A stretch of DNA of 64,000 nt from Burkholderiales bacterium (GCA_947474755.1 CANJJE010000014.1:25621-89620), one strand, 5' to 3'. Positions 1-17,756 are shown, counted from the stretch's first letter. Notes: a model not told the origin generated them from the letters alone. Translations and numbers: made by a program.

Positions 1-32
1 GCTTTTGCGAATGATCGATGGCGCCCCGACAC

Positions 33-67
33 CTGTCAAGACAGATTTACGTCAATCTGGATTGACA
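33..67. promoter_or_regulatory. candidate PpsR/CrtJ-type operator upstream of bchF
   Basis: Positions 51-66 form a perfect inverted repeat, GTCAAT-CTGG-ATTGAC. Positions 50-67 read CGTC-N10-GACA, one base from the PpsR/CrtJ consensus TGTN12ACA. A second small palindrome, CTGTC-AA-GACAG, lies at 33-44, about one helical turn upstream; tandem sites are usual for this repressor. The 3' half-site is also the -35 box of the bchF promoter. The dyads are seen directly; the identity of the regulator is inferred from the photosynthesis context. Confidence 0.55.
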
Positions 68-90
68 TTTATAAAGTCGCCGTCTAAATT
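62..90 (+). promoter_or_regulatory. sigma-70 promoter of the bchF operon
   Basis: TTGACA at 62-67, a perfect -35, is followed after exactly 17 bases by TAAATT at 85-90, which matches four of six -10 positions. Transcription would start near 97, giving a leader of about 30 bases before the bchF ATG at 126. The -35 box is the right arm of the palindrome at 51-66, so a bound repressor would block it. Confidence 0.6.
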
Positions 91-125
91 TGGTTCAACC
101 GGGTCGCAGTAGCGAGAGGAAGTCG

Positions 126-1942
<1,817 letters not shown>

Positions 1943-1973
1943 CCGCCCAAATCATCGACCAACATCCCAGACT

Positions 1974-3576
1974 ATGCAGTTGACGCTCTGGACCTACGAA
2001 GGCCCACCGCACGTGGGAGCGATGCGCATCGCTACCGCGCTGAAGGACGTGCATTACGTGCTTCACGCGCCCCAGGGCGACACCTACGCCGACCTGCTGT
2101 TCACGATGATCGAGCGGCTGCCCAAGCGCCCACCGGTGACTTACACCACCTTCCAGGCGCGCGATCTGGGCGGCGACACCGCGGAGCTTTTCAAGACCGC
2201 CGCGCGTGAGGCCTACGAACGTTTCAAGCCAAACGCCATGATGGTTGGCGCGTCGTGCACTGCCGAGTTGATCCAGGACGATCCGGGTGGCTTGTGCAAG
2301 GCACTGAATCTGCCCATTCCTGTTGTTGCACTGGAGTTGCCGTCTTACCAGCGCAAGGAAAACTGGGGCGCATCGGAAACCCTCTATCAGATGGTTCGCG
2401 CGCTGGCCGGACCGAACGCACCGACTCCGGGTACCGCGAAGCCGGGTCGTGCTGCAGGCGCTCGCCCACGTTGCAACATCCTCGGCCCGACCGCCCTCGG
2501 CTTCCGGCACCGCGACGACCTCCGCGAGATCACCGGTCTGCTGACGCAGCTGGGCATCGACATCAACGTCGTTGCCCCGCTAGGCGCCACAGCCGACGAC
2601 CTGTCGCGCCTGGGCGATGCCGAGTTCAACGTGGTGCTCTACCCCGAGATCGCATCACTGACCGCGTCTTGGCTGTCTCGTACCTTCGGCCAGCCGGCCA
2701 CCAGGACGATTCCGATCGGTGCTGGCGCGACGCACGACTTCATCAAGGAAGTCGCACAGCTCGCTGACATCGACCCGAGCGCGGTGCTGGCGACTACCGA
2801 TTCGCGCTCGCCCTGGTACGCCAAGTCGGTTGACTCGACCTACCTGACGAACAAGCGCGTGTTCGTGTTTGGTGACGCGACCCATGCGGTGGCTGCCGCA
2901 CGCGTTGCCAGCCAGGAACTCGGCTTCAAGGTCGTCGGCATTGGTACCTACAGCCGGGAGTTTGCCCGCGAAATCAGAGAAGCCGCCAAGTTGTACGAAG
3001 TCGAGGCGCTGATCAGCGACGACTACCTCGAGATCGAGGCGCGGATCTCCGAACTGCGCCCTGAGCTTGTGCTGGGTACGCAAATGGAACGCCATATTTC
3101 CAAGCGACTCGGCTTGCCTTGCGCGGTCATCTCGGCGCCGGTGCACGTGCAGGACTTCCCGGCACGCTACTCGCCGCAGATGGGCTTCGAGGGTGCCAAC
3201 GTGCTGTTTGACACCTGGGTCCACCCATTGATGATGGGCCTCGAGGAACACCTGATCGGCATGTTCCGCGGTGATGCCGAGTTCCACGAAGATGCAGCGC
3301 CATCGCACCTCGGCGGACATGCCAGCCCGCGTGTCAAGGCAGCCATGCCTGGCGGCGCCGAAACGACTGCCGCACACGTGGAGCAGCCCGCAAGTGCAGA
3401 AATCCTGACACCCCCCAACAGCGAAAGCCCAGTAGCTGCGATACCGGCAAGCTGGGCCCCCGATGCGGAGAAGGAGCTTCGAAAGATTCCCTTCTTCGTC
3501 CGCGGCAAAGCGCGACGTAACACCGAGCGATACGCACAAGAACATGGCGTACAGGTGATCACCGTAGAGACCCTCT

Positions 3577-3605
<29 letters not shown>
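1974..3605 (+). CDS. bchB: light-independent protochlorophyllide reductase subunit B
   Basis: BchB is the second half of the catalytic NB component; it helps hold the [4Fe-4S] cluster and binds protochlorophyllide. At 543 residues it has the diagnostic N-terminus ([19 protein letters not shown]) and GASCTAEL. A flexible Ala/Pro/Glu-rich linker near residues 430-490 precedes the C-terminal helical domain ending in [16 protein letters not shown]. Its 3' end overlaps the first 29 bases of bchH in another frame, consistent with coupled translation. Confidence 0.97.
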
Positions 3606-8312
<4,707 letters not shown>

Positions 8313-8352
8313 CCATTCGCCCTGCCCTCTCCTTGAATCACTGAAGAACCCG

Positions 8353-9066
8353 ATGAATCCCCTGAGCTACCTCGAACGCCGCAGCAAGATCGAAGACTAT
8401 TTCGATCGCACCGCCGTGCAAGCCTGGGCTCGCCTCACCTCCGACGCACCGGTCGGGCGCATCCGAGCCACCGTGCGCGCCGGCCGCGACCGCATGCGCT
8501 CGACCCTCCTCGGATGGTTGCCCGAAGACCTGAGCGGATTGCGTGTGTTGGATGCAGGCTGTGGCACTGGCGCGCTCGCCGTCGAGGCCGCTAGACGCGG
8601 AGCGCATGTGCTGGCGATCGACTTGTCTCCAACGCTCGTCGATCTGGCGCGTGACCGCCAGCCGGCGGAATTGACCAGCGAGTCCAGCGTGGGTCGCATT
8701 GATTTCCGCTCGGGGGACATGCTCGACCCGGCACTCGGCGATTTCGACTACGTGGTTGGCATGGATTCGCTGATTCATTACTGCACGCCAGACGCGGTGC
8801 GCGTGGTTGCTGGTCTGGCCGAGCGAACCCGTCGCGGTCTGCTGTTCACCTATGCACCCAGCAACCCTGCACTGATCGCGTTCAGGGCTATCGGGCGGAT
8901 GCTGCCGCGCAGCGATCGCGCACCATGGATCGAGCCGGTGGCCGAATCCACGCTGCACCGCCTGCTGGCAGCCGATCCGGCTCTGCAAGATTGGAAGCGC
9001 GGTCGCACGCAACGCATTTCCAGTGGCTTCTATACCTCGCAAGCGCTGGAGCTGTTGCGGCAATGA
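8353..9066 (+). CDS. bchM: Mg-protoporphyrin IX O-methyltransferase
   Basis: BchM uses S-adenosylmethionine to methylate the ring-C propionate of Mg-protoporphyrin IX, making the monomethyl ester that AcsF then cyclises. The 237-residue protein has the class I SAM motif VLDAGCGTGALAVEAARRG near residue 65 and the acidic strand VLAIDLSPTLVDLA. The stop overlaps the lhaA start as ATGA. Placement between bchL and lhaA is the standard purple-bacterial order. Confidence 0.95.
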   Translation: MNPLSYLERRSKIEDYFDRTAVQAWARLTSDAPVGRIRATVRAGRDRMRSTLLGWLPEDLSGLRVLDAGCGTGALAVEAARRGAHVLAIDLSPTLVDLARDRQPAELTSESSVGRIDFRSGDMLDPALGDFDYVVGMDSLIHYCTPDAVRVVAGLAERTRRGLLFTYAPSNPALIAFRAIGRMLPRSDRAPWIEPVAESTLHRLLAADPALQDWKRGRTQRISSGFYTSQALELLRQ

Positions 9067-10502
9067 AAAGACCGTCGCTTCTGGTGCTGCGGGCCAGTCA
9101 ATGGCGCGATATAGCGCCAGGCTTCCTGCCGTTCGCCGACGCGGCAACGAAAGAGCTGCCACTCGGCCGCCTGATGCGTCTGTCTCTGTTCCAGGTCACG
9201 GTCGGCATGGCAACGGTGCTGTTGATCGGCACACTGAACCGCGTGATGATCGTCGAGATGGGCATGGCCGCCTGGCTGGTGTCGCTGATGGTGGCGCTGC
9301 CTCTGGTGTTCGCACCGTTCCGTGCCTTGATCGGCTTCAAGTCCGACACGCACAGATCTGTGCTGGGTTGGAAGCGCGTGCCCTATATCTGGATAGGTAC
9401 CTGGCTGCAATTTGGCGGCTTCGCCATCATGCCGTTCGCCTTGATCCTGCTGTCTGGAGATTCACGCGCCGGGCCATGGTTGGGACAAGTGAGTTCGGCG
9501 CTGGCGTTCCTGATGGTGGGCGCCGGTTCGCAGATCACACAGACGGCTGGCCTGGCCTTGGCCACAGACCTCGCCCCTGAAAGCGCACGGCCGCGCGTGG
9601 TCGCACTGATGTACGCGATGCTGTTGGTGGGCATGGTGGTCAGTAGTCTGACCTTCGGCTTGCTGCTGGCCGACTTCAGTCAATTGCGCCTGATCAAGGT
9701 CGTTCAGGGCGCTGCTGCAGTCACGATTGCACTGAACCTGATTGCGTTGTGGAAGCAGGAAGTCCGCAACCCGGCAAGCACCGCGAAACACCTGCCGAAA
9801 CCGGACTTCAACAGCAGCTGGCGATCTTTCGTGCGCCAAGGCCGCACTCTGCGATTCCTGGTGGCGGTCGGCTTAGGTACGGCAGCCTTCACGATGCAGG
9901 ACGTCATCCTCGAGCCTTACGGCGGCGAAATCCTCAAGCTCACGGTGGGGGCCACCACGGTGCTGACAGCCCTGCTGGCCGGTGGCGCCCTGCTCGCTTT
10001 CGGCCTCGCCGCTCACTGGCTTGGCAAAGGTATCGACGCCTTGCGGCTGGCGTCCCTCGGCATCTTGGTCGGTATCGTGGCTTTTTCAGCTGTGATCTTC
10101 GCAGCACCTCTCGGATCGCCAGCGCTGTTTCGTATCGGTGCGGCCTTGATCGGCTTCGGTGGTGGCTTGTTTGCAGTAAGCACCTTGACGGTGGCCATGA
10201 GCATGGAAACACCGGGCCAGATCGGTCTGGCGCTGGGTGCCTGGGGCGCGGTTCAAGCGACAGCAGGTGGGGTGTCGATCGCTGCCGGAGGCGCTTTGCG
10301 CGACATCATCACCAGCATGGCCTCACAGGGGATGCTGGGAACGGGACTGTCTGACCCATCGGTCGGATACAGCGTCGTCTATCACCTCGAGATCGGATTG
10401 CTGTTTGCCACGCTGATCGCGATTGGTCCGCTGGTGCGCATGTCCACCGAATCACGTTTCAACACCAGTCAGAAGTTTGGGTTGGCCGAGCTTCCAGGCT
10501 GA
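9063..10502 (+). CDS. lhaA: LhaA/PucC-family light-harvesting assembly protein
   Basis: LhaA belongs to the bacteriochlorophyll-delivery (PucC) branch of the major facilitator superfamily and is needed to assemble light-harvesting complex 1. The 479-residue product has about 12 membrane segments and the family sequence ALIGFKSDTHRS followed by LGWKRVPYIWIG. ATG 9063 was chosen over upstream in-frame positions because it forms the ATGA overlap with bchM and gives the usual N-terminus. puhA follows after 32 bases. Confidence 0.93.
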   Translation: MKRPSLLVLRASQWRDIAPGFLPFADAATKELPLGRLMRLSLFQVTVGMATVLLIGTLNRVMIVEMGMAAWLVSLMVALPLVFAPFRALIGFKSDTHRSVLGWKRVPYIWIGTWLQFGGFAIMPFALILLSGDSRAGPWLGQVSSALAFLMVGAGSQITQTAGLALATDLAPESARPRVVALMYAMLLVGMVVSSLTFGLLLADFSQLRLIKVVQGAAAVTIALNLIALWKQEVRNPASTAKHLPKPDFNSSWRSFVRQGRTLRFLVAVGLGTAAFTMQDVILEPYGGEILKLTVGATTVLTALLAGGALLAFGLAAHWLGKGIDALRLASLGILVGIVAFSAVIFAAPLGSPALFRIGAALIGFGGGLFAVSTLTVAMSMETPGQIGLALGAWGAVQATAGGVSIAAGGALRDIITSMASQGMLGTGLSDPSVGYSVVYHLEIGLLFATLIAIGPLVRMSTESRFNTSQKFGLAELPG

Positions 10503-10534
10503 ATATTTTTTGCGGGCAAGAAGGAGATCAAATC

Positions 10535-11311
10535 ATGGGTACAGGAGCCATCACAGGCTATATCGACGTCGCACAAGTCGTGCTCTACGTGTTCTGGATT
10601 TTCTTTTTCGCCCTGGTGTACTACCTCCAGCAGGAAAGCAAGCGAGAAGGATTCCCTCTCGAGACGGTCTACCCCTCAGGCGAAATGCGCCAGACGCCTG
10701 GATTCGTGGGGATGCCCACTCCGAAGACCTACCTGTTGCCACACGGTGACTCGGTAACGGTCCCCAACGATAAAGTCTCGCCCCAGACCTTGCATGCCGA
10801 GCCGCTGCACTGGATGCTTGGTGCGCCGCTGGTGCCCACTGGCAACCCCATGCTCGACGGTGTGGGGCCGGGCGCTTATGCCGACCGTGCGGACGTTCCT
10901 GATTACACATGGGAAGGCGACGCGAAGATCGTGCCGTTGCGCATGGCTGCCGACTTCGGTGTCGCATCGAACGACCGCGACCCACGCGGCCTCGAAGTGA
11001 TTGGGGCCGATGGCGAAGTCGCCGGCACGGTGCACGATCTGTGGATCGACAAGTCGGAAATGATGTTCCGCTACATCGAGGTCACGGTGCCTGTGGGAGC
11101 AGCGACGCGAAACGTTCTGCTGCCGATGAATTTCGCCCGAATCAAGTCCGATCACGTGAAAGTGGCATCGATCCTCAGCCACCAGTTCGGACAGGTGCCC
11201 GGTACCAGGAGCGCCGAGCAGATCACGCTGCTGGAAGAAGAAAAGATCATGGCCTACTATGGTGGCGGAACGCTCTACGCGACGCCAGACCGCCAGGAGC
11301 CGCTGGTATGA
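10535..11311 (+). CDS. puhA: photosynthetic reaction centre H subunit
   Basis: PuhA caps the L/M core on the cytoplasmic side and tunes proton delivery to the QB quinone. The 258-residue protein has a single N-terminal membrane helix (VVLYVFWIFFFALVYYLQ), then the conserved cytoplasmic segment EGFPLETVYP and a globular domain. The ribosome site AAGGAG lies 9 bases upstream. Its stop overlaps the puhB start (ATGA). Confidence 0.97.
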   Translation: MGTGAITGYIDVAQVVLYVFWIFFFALVYYLQQESKREGFPLETVYPSGEMRQTPGFVGMPTPKTYLLPHGDSVTVPNDKVSPQTLHAEPLHWMLGAPLVPTGNPMLDGVGPGAYADRADVPDYTWEGDAKIVPLRMAADFGVASNDRDPRGLEVIGADGEVAGTVHDLWIDKSEMMFRYIEVTVPVGAATRNVLLPMNFARIKSDHVKVASILSHQFGQVPGTRSAEQITLLEEEKIMAYYGGGTLYATPDRQEPLV

Positions 11312-12006
11312 AGGTGAACTACGACGGCCATACTCATGAGCATGAGTTCGAGCCTGAGTACGGCCTGCCCGAGCCGCTGCCCGCGGGCGAGCGTGTGTTG
11401 TGGCAAGGCTCTCCGGACTGGAGGGTGCTGGCGCGACACGTGTTTCATGTCCGCGCGCTGACGTTTTACTTTGGCGCGATTCTGGCCATTCGCGGTGCTT
11501 TTGTGATCAGCGACGGCGGAACGGCGGCAGCCGCTTTGAAGGCGGTCGGAATGACACTGCCACTGGTGGCAGTGGCGCTCGGGATCGCCGCGGGGCTGGC
11601 ACTGCTTTGCGCGCGCACAAGCGTCTACACCATCACCGACAAGCGTGTGACCATGCGCATCGGCATCGTGCTGAACCTGACCCTCAACCTGCCCTTCAAA
11701 CGCATCGCTGGCGCGGGCTTCCGAAAGGTCGGCGAAAGTGCCGGTGACATTCCCTTGACGCTGGCTGGCACAGACCAGATCGCCTTCCTGCACCTGTGGC
11801 CGCATGCGCGACCCTGGCGCATCGCCAAGGCGGAGCCGATGCTGCGCTGCGTGCCGCAAGCTGCGGAAGTCGCACGGATCCTGGGGCAGGCCTGGTCGAC
11901 ATCGCGTGGCTTGGAACTGGCCCCGACGACGCCGATCGCGGCAAACGCACCACGTGCGCGCGGATTCGCTTTGTCGGGCGAGCATCGCCTGACGCAAGGC
12001 GCCTGA
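11308..12006 (+). CDS. puhB: photosynthetic complex assembly protein PuhB
   Basis: PuhB promotes reaction-centre assembly in the membrane. The 232-residue product has the family opening (EYGLPEPLPAGERVLWQGSP), two hydrophobic segments around residues 45-95 and a PH-like region with ARTSVYTITDKRVTMR. ATG 11308 was chosen because it overlaps the puhA stop and begins at the family N-terminus; the open frame extends far upstream without homology. puhC begins two bases after its stop. Confidence 0.92.
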   Translation: MKVNYDGHTHEHEFEPEYGLPEPLPAGERVLWQGSPDWRVLARHVFHVRALTFYFGAILAIRGAFVISDGGTAAAALKAVGMTLPLVAVALGIAAGLALLCARTSVYTITDKRVTMRIGIVLNLTLNLPFKRIAGAGFRKVGESAGDIPLTLAGTDQIAFLHLWPHARPWRIAKAEPMLRCVPQAAEVARILGQAWSTSRGLELAPTTPIAANAPRARGFALSGEHRLTQGA

Positions 12007-12007
12007 C

Positions 12008-12460
12008 ATGGTGGCCCTCACGGCAACCAATGTCCTGCCGCGCCGCGCGCTGCTGGCCATCGGCTTCGTGTTGCTCGCCACACTGATCGCTGTGGCGTCG
12101 GTTCGAGTGTCCGGCACCACCATCACCGAGCCCGATGAAGCGGCTGTTGCCGTGCGCGAACTGCGCTTCGAAGACCGGCCCGACGGCAGCGTGGTCGTGA
12201 TCGATGCCACCACCAAATCGGTGATCCACACGATCACAGGTGAGGCAGGTTTCTTTCGAGGCGCGCTGCGCGGCCTGGCGCGCGAGCGCCGCCGCGCCGG
12301 CCTGGGCTCGGAGCAGCCGTTCCAGCTGATTGGCCGGGCCGACGGCCGTCTTACACTGGTTGATCCCGCCACCGGACAGCGCATCGACCTTGAATCCTTC
12401 GGCCCGGCCAACGCAGCCGTGTTTGCCCGTTTCATGACCGATCTGCCGACGCCCCGCTGA
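12008..12460 (+). CDS. puhC: photosynthetic complex assembly protein PuhC
   Basis: PuhC is an accessory factor for organising the reaction centre and LH1. This 150-residue protein has one N-terminal membrane anchor (ALLAIGFVLLATLIAVASV) and a soluble domain with the characteristic ELRFEDRPDGSVVVID and the GEAGFFRGALRGLARERR segment. Its position directly after puhB and before acsF matches Rubrivivax-type clusters. Confidence 0.92.
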   Translation: MVALTATNVLPRRALLAIGFVLLATLIAVASVRVSGTTITEPDEAAVAVRELRFEDRPDGSVVVIDATTKSVIHTITGEAGFFRGALRGLARERRRAGLGSEQPFQLIGRADGRLTLVDPATGQRIDLESFGPANAAVFARFMTDLPTPR

Positions 12461-12495
12461 GGTCGGCCCCCCGTCTACAACGCTCGGAGCAGTAA

Positions 12496-13563
12496 ATGAC
12501 CACGACAGCCCAACGTGCCCCCAACGAAGCAACCACCACCGCACTTCAGAACACGGTTCTGACGCCGCGCTTCTACACCACCGATTTCGATGCCATGGAC
12601 CGCATGGACGTCAGTTCGGTGCGCGCTCAGTGGGATGTGCTGATGGAAGAGTTTCGTGCCGACTCGAACACCGACCACTTCCAGCGTCCGGCGGACATGG
12701 TGGGCCAGGACTACTCATCCCAACTGCCTCCCGCGCTGTACAAGGAGTTTGGCGACTTCCTGATCAGTTCTGTCACCAGCGAGTTTTCAGGCTGCGTGCT
12801 CTACACCGAAATGAAGAAGCGTGTGACCAACCCCGACATCAAGGAACTGATGTCGCTGATGGCGCGCGACGAAAGCCGCCACGCCGGCTTCATCAACCAG
12901 TGGCTGAAGGATTTCGGGATTGGCGTCGATCTGGGCTTTCTGGTGAAAGCGAAGAAGTACACCTACTTCCGACCGAAGTTCATCTTCTACGCCACCTATC
13001 TGTCCGAGAAGATCGGCTATGCCCGCTACATCGCGATCTACCGTCAGGTGGAGCGACACCCCGAGCTGTGCTTCCACCCGATCTTCAAGTGGTTCGAGCT
13101 CTGGTGCAACGATGAGTTTCGTCATGGCGAGGCTTTCGCGCTGCTGATGCGAGCGAACCCCAAGCTGCTGACTGGATTCAACAAACTGTGGATCCGTTTC
13201 TTCGTGCTGGCGGTCTACGCCACGATGTACGTTCGAGATCACCAACGCCCCGAGATGCACGCGGCAATGGGCTTGAACCCGACCGAGTACGACTACCACG
13301 TGTTCCGCATCACTTCCGAGATCACCAAGCAGGTGTTCCCTCTGACACTGAACATCGACGACCCGCGCTTCCGCAATGGCCTCGAACGCTTGCGCAAGTT
13401 GTCAGTCGCGACCGAAGCAGCGCGGGCCCGTGGTGGCATCGTCGGCGCCATCAAGCGCCTCGGCTACGGCATCGCGGCTGGTGCCACTTTCGTACGGCTC
13501 TACTGCCTGCCGGCTCAGCCTAATCAGTTGCCCGTCGACGTGCGCGTGGCGCCGGCGTGGTGA
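12496..13563 (+). CDS. acsF: aerobic Mg-protoporphyrin IX monomethyl ester cyclase AcsF
   Basis: AcsF is the oxygen-dependent di-iron cyclase that forms the isocyclic ring E, giving divinyl protochlorophyllide. The 355-residue product carries both iron-ligand repeats, DESRHAGF and [10 protein letters not shown], each with the ExxH-type pattern. It sits between puhC and puhE, as known from Rubrivivax. No bchE (the anaerobic cyclase) is present in this window. Confidence 0.96.
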   Translation: MTTTAQRAPNEATTTALQNTVLTPRFYTTDFDAMDRMDVSSVRAQWDVLMEEFRADSNTDHFQRPADMVGQDYSSQLPPALYKEFGDFLISSVTSEFSGCVLYTEMKKRVTNPDIKELMSLMARDESRHAGFINQWLKDFGIGVDLGFLVKAKKYTYFRPKFIFYATYLSEKIGYARYIAIYRQVERHPELCFHPIFKWFELWCNDEFRHGEAFALLMRANPKLLTGFNKLWIRFFVLAVYATMYVRDHQRPEMHAAMGLNPTEYDYHVFRITSEITKQVFPLTLNIDDPRFRNGLERLRKLSVATEAARARGGIVGAIKRLGYGIAAGATFVRLYCLPAQPNQLPVDVRVAPAW

Positions 13564-13603
13564 TGAGCTGATCTTCGGACCGGCTCCTCAGTAGTGACGC
13601 CCC

Positions 13604-14512
13604 ATGTCTCAGTACCTCTTGCCCATCGCGTACACCCTGTTCATCTGGTGGTTCAGCACAGGCGTCATCCTCTACCTGAACGGCTTGCCACGCTGGACGT
13701 TCAAGTGGACGATGGGGGGCACGACCTTCGTGCTGTTGATGGCTCTGATCGGCCTCGGTGTCACGCGAGACGATACGCGCATCACCGGCGCTTACCTCGC
13801 CTTCACCTTTGGCGTGTTGGTGTGGGCATGGCAGGAGGTCGCTTTTCTGCTCGGCTACGTCACAGGCCCCCGGCGCATCGAATGCCCGGCTGAGTCCACC
13901 GGCTGGCGGCGTGCTGGCTACGCCTTCATGGCGGTCGTGCACCATGAGCTGGCGCTGGTGATTCTGGGAGCTGCGGTGCTGGCTGCCACCTGGGGCGGAG
14001 CCAACCAGACCGGCATGTGGACCTTCCTGATCCTCTGGGTGATGCGCCAGAGCGCGAAACTCAACGTCTTCCTTGGCGTGCGCAACCTCAATGAAGGCTT
14101 CCTTCCGGATCACCTAAAGTACCTGCAAACCTACTTCACCCGGCGACCGATGAACCGGCTGTTCCCGATCTCCGTGATCTCCTCGACGCTGGTGGCCGCG
14201 CTGGTATGGCAGGAAGCCAGTCTCGCCGACAAGGATCCATTCGGCATCACCGCGCTGACCTTTGCCGCCACGTTGCTGACGCTGGCGGTACTGGAACACT
14301 GGTTCCTGGTGCTGCCCTTGCCCTTCGAAGCTCTGTGGAACTGGGGGTTGCGTTCACGCCGCCAAGTTCATCTGGCCGCCCCGTCAGCCGAGTCTGGTGA
14401 ACTGGGTCTTCAAGTGCTGCCCGTCACCGCTGACGATGCATCAAAGCCGGATGTGACGGTGATGAAGTCTGCACTGTCAGGCATCGGCAGCAACAGCTGC
14501 ATCAGCTACTGA
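13604..14512 (+). CDS. puhE: putative photosynthetic complex assembly protein PuhE
   Basis: PuhE (DUF3623 family) is a membrane protein of photosynthesis clusters that influences bacteriochlorophyll or LH1 supply; its biochemistry is not established. The 302-residue product has about seven hydrophobic segments and the conserved RQSAKLNVFLGVRNLNEGFL followed by PDHLKYL. It is the last recognisable photosynthesis gene here. The hemA/cycA genes that follow puhE in some relatives are absent. Confidence 0.92.
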   Translation: MSQYLLPIAYTLFIWWFSTGVILYLNGLPRWTFKWTMGGTTFVLLMALIGLGVTRDDTRITGAYLAFTFGVLVWAWQEVAFLLGYVTGPRRIECPAESTGWRRAGYAFMAVVHHELALVILGAAVLAATWGGANQTGMWTFLILWVMRQSAKLNVFLGVRNLNEGFLPDHLKYLQTYFTRRPMNRLFPISVISSTLVAALVWQEASLADKDPFGITALTFAATLLTLAVLEHWFLVLPLPFEALWNWGLRSRRQVHLAAPSAESGELGLQVLPVTADDASKPDVTVMKSALSGIGSNSCISY

Positions 14513-14516
14513 CGCA

Positions 14517-14866
<350 letters not shown>

Positions 14867-14927
14867 GACTTATGCCGCTGGCTCGGTCATGAACACATCC
14901 CGACAGGACGTCACGACGATCCTGATG

Positions 14928-16757
14928 TCAACCGTTGTCGCGAGACGCCTTCTTGCGCTCGTGCTCTTTCAGGAAGCGCTTGCGCACACGCACCGACTTC
15001 GGCGTGATCTCGACCAGCTCGTCGTCATCAATGAAGTCCACACCGTACTCCAGCGTGAGGTCGATCGGCGGCGTGATCTTGATCGCGTCTTCCTTGCCCG
15101 AAACGCGGAAGTTGGTCAGCTGCTTGGTGCGCGTTGCGTTGACGACGAGGTCGTTCTCGCGGCTGTGGATGCCGACGATCATGCCCTCGTAAACCGGGTC
15201 GTTCGGCTTGACGAACATGCGGCCTCGGTCGTCCAGCTTGCCCAGGGCGTAGGTGAAGATCTCGCCGTCGTCCATCGAGATCAGCACGCCGTTCTTGCGG
15301 CCACCGATCTCGCCCTTGTGGGGCTCGTAGCCGTCGAAGATCGAGGCGATCAAGCCGGAGCCACGGGTCAGGTTCATGAACTCATTGCTGAAGCCGATCA
15401 GGCCTCGCGCCGGAATGCGGTATTCAAGGCGCACGCGGCCACGGCCGTCGGGCTCCATGTTGACCATCTCGCCCTTGCGCAGACCCAGTGCCTGCATCAC
15501 GCCACCCTGGTGGATTTCTTCAACGTCGGCGGTGACCAGCTCCATCGGCTCGCACTTCACCCCATCGACGTCCTTGAACATCACGCGCGGCTTGGAAACG
15601 GCGAGCTCATAGCCCTCTCGGCGCATGTTTTCCAGCAGGATGGTCAAGTGAAGTTCGCCGCGGCCGCACACTTCGAAGATGCCGTCTTCGCCGGTCTCCG
15701 CAACGCGCAGCGCTACGTTGCTTTGCAGTTCTTTTTGCAGCCGGTCCCAGATCTGGCGGCTGGTGACGTACTTCCCTTCACGACCCGCCAGCGGGCTGGT
15801 GTTGACACAGAAGTTCATCGTCAGCGTCGGCTCGTCGACCTTCAGCATGGGCAGCGGCATCGGGTTCTCACGGTCGGTGATCGTCACGCCAATGTTGATG
15901 TCTTCAAGGCCGTTGATCAGCACGATGTCGCCCGGGCCGGCTTGGGTGACCTGTACGCGGTCCAGGCCCTGGAAGGTCAGCACGTTGTTCACGCGACCTT
16001 TGACAGCCTTGCCGTCCGGGCCCTCCATGACCAGCACGTCCATCGCCGGCTTGATGGTGCCTTGGCTGATGCGGCCCACGCCGATGCGGCCGACGAAGCT
16101 CGAGAAGTCGAGCGCCGAGATTTGCAGTTGCAGCGGGGCGGCCGGGTCACCGGTGTTCGGCGGCACGTGCTTCAGGATGGTATTGAACAGGGCCGACATG
16201 TCGGGGCCCCATTGTTCGCCGGACGCGCCTTCGGTCAACGACGTCCAACCATTGATGCCCGAGGCGTAGACCACGGGGAAATCAAGCTGTTCGTCATTGG
16301 CACCGAGCTTGTCGAACAGGTCGAAAGCGGCGTTGATGACCGCGTCGGGCTTCGAACCCGGCTTGTCGACCTTGTTGACCACGACGATGGGCTTCAGACC
16401 CAGCGCCAGCGCCTTCTTGGTGACGAAGCGGGTCTGCGGCATCGGGCCTTCCTGCGCATCGATCAGCAGCACCACGCCGTCGACCATCGACAGTGCGCGC
16501 TCCACCTCGCCACCGAAGTCGGCGTGGCCGGGGGTGTCGACGATGTTGATGTGCGTGCCTTGCCAGCTGACGGCGCAGTTTTTGGCGAGGATGGTGATGC
16601 CACGTTCGCGCTCGATGGCGTTGCTGTCCATCACGGTGTCGACCACCTTCTCGTGCTCGGCGAAGGTGCCGCTTTGGCGCAGCAACTGGTCGACCATCGT
16701 GGTCTTGCCATGGTCCACGTGGGCAATGATGGCGATGTTGCGGATCTGTTGGGTCAT
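14928..16757 (-). CDS. typA: translational GTPase TypA/BipA
   Basis: TypA is a ribosome-binding GTPase of the EF-G family used in ribosome assembly and stress adaptation. The 609-residue length is normal. The GTPase signatures are [15 protein letters not shown] (P-loop), [14 protein letters not shown] (G3) and NKVDKPG (G4), followed by the domain II, EF-G-like and C-terminal domains. Its ATG overlaps the truB stop (ATGA), so it ends the rimP-to-typA run and may be co-translated with truB. Confidence 0.96.
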   Translation of the reverse strand: MTQQIRNIAIIAHVDHGKTTMVDQLLRQSGTFAEHEKVVDTVMDSNAIERERGITILAKNCAVSWQGTHINIVDTPGHADFGGEVERALSMVDGVVLLIDAQEGPMPQTRFVTKKALALGLKPIVVVNKVDKPGSKPDAVINAAFDLFDKLGANDEQLDFPVVYASGINGWTSLTEGASGEQWGPDMSALFNTILKHVPPNTGDPAAPLQLQISALDFSSFVGRIGVGRISQGTIKPAMDVLVMEGPDGKAVKGRVNNVLTFQGLDRVQVTQAGPGDIVLINGLEDINIGVTITDRENPMPLPMLKVDEPTLTMNFCVNTSPLAGREGKYVTSRQIWDRLQKELQSNVALRVAETGEDGIFEVCGRGELHLTILLENMRREGYELAVSKPRVMFKDVDGVKCEPMELVTADVEEIHQGGVMQALGLRKGEMVNMEPDGRGRVRLEYRIPARGLIGFSNEFMNLTRGSGLIASIFDGYEPHKGEIGGRKNGVLISMDDGEIFTYALGKLDDRGRMFVKPNDPVYEGMIVGIHSRENDLVVNATRTKQLTNFRVSGKEDAIKITPPIDLTLEYGVDFIDDDELVEITPKSVRVRKRFLKEHERKKASRDNG

Positions 16758-17743
16758 GTCGTTATCACTTCGTTCGAATCTCGGATCGGGGCAAGAAGGC
16801 CTTGCACCTCCATCGGGCTCAGGAGCCTGGTTGAAATCAGTTCACCGCCGGTGATGTGGCCGCTGCCCAGGAAAGCCCTGGCCTGCGGACCGTAGACGCG
16901 CACCCTGGGCGTGTTCGGCAACGGCAGGCGACGGCGCACGCCGCTCAGGAACCGGCCGGCACCTTCGTCGTCGAGGCGAACCACGGGCCAGTCCGCAATC
17001 AAGCTGTCAGCGTCGTGCAGCAGCGCATCACGCTCGCCTTCGGTCATCGCAGTCAGGCTTTCCAGCGTCTGCGCGCCGGTCAGCGTCAGCGGCCCGCTGC
17101 CGGTGCGTCGCAGTGCCACCAGATGGGCACCGCATCCCAGCGCGCGGCCGATGTCTTCGGCGAGCGTCCGGATGTAGGTGCCCTTGCTGCAATGCACGTC
17201 GACGCTCCAGGCGTCGGAGCTGCCATTGGCCAGGCCGAGATGCTGCCGCTCTGCGATGTCAATGCGATGAATCGTCACCTGGCGCGCTTCGCGTTCGACC
17301 TCGATGCCGGCGCGGGCGTATTCGTACAGCGGCCTGCCACCGTGCTTCAGCGCTGAATGCATTGGCGGCACCTGGGCGATGTCGCCGACAAAGGTCGCGC
17401 AGGCCGCTTCGAATTGAGCACGAGTCAGATGCACCTCGGTGCGTTGCAGCACCTCTCCTTCAGCATCGCCGGTGGTGGTCGTGATGCCCAGTTGCAAGGT
17501 GGCACGGTAGGTCTTGTCGGCGTCGAGGCCGATCTGCGAGAACTTCGTTGCCGCACCGAAGCACAACGGCAGCAGCCCGGTCGCCAGCGGGTCGAGCGTG
17601 CCGGTGTGACCGGCCTTTTCGGCGCGGTACAGGCGCTTGGCTTTCATCAGCGCGTCGTTGCTCGACAGACCCAGGGGCTTGTCGAGCAGCAGCACGCCGT
17701 GCACCGCGCGGCGTGGAATTCTTTGGCGTACCACTGAACTCAC
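16754..17743 (-). CDS. truB: tRNA pseudouridine(55) synthase TruB
   Basis: TruB makes pseudouridine 55 in the T-loop of tRNAs. The 329-residue product has the family opening [15 protein letters not shown], the catalytic-Asp motif [14 protein letters not shown] and [16 protein letters not shown]. No ATG is in frame near the N-terminus. The GTG at 17743 is preceded by GGGAGG at good spacing and gives [16 protein letters not shown], so it is the likely start. The stop overlaps typA. Confidence 0.93.
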   Translation of the reverse strand: MSSVVRQRIPRRAVHGVLLLDKPLGLSSNDALMKAKRLYRAEKAGHTGTLDPLATGLLPLCFGAATKFSQIGLDADKTYRATLQLGITTTTGDAEGEVLQRTEVHLTRAQFEAACATFVGDIAQVPPMHSALKHGGRPLYEYARAGIEVEREARQVTIHRIDIAERQHLGLANGSSDAWSVDVHCSKGTYIRTLAEDIGRALGCGAHLVALRRTGSGPLTLTGAQTLESLTAMTEGERDALLHDADSLIADWPVVRLDDEGAGRFLSGVRRRLPLPNTPRVRVYGPQARAFLGSGHITGGELISTRLLSPMEVQGLLAPIRDSNEVITT

Positions 17744-17756
17744 CAGGCCTCCCGCC

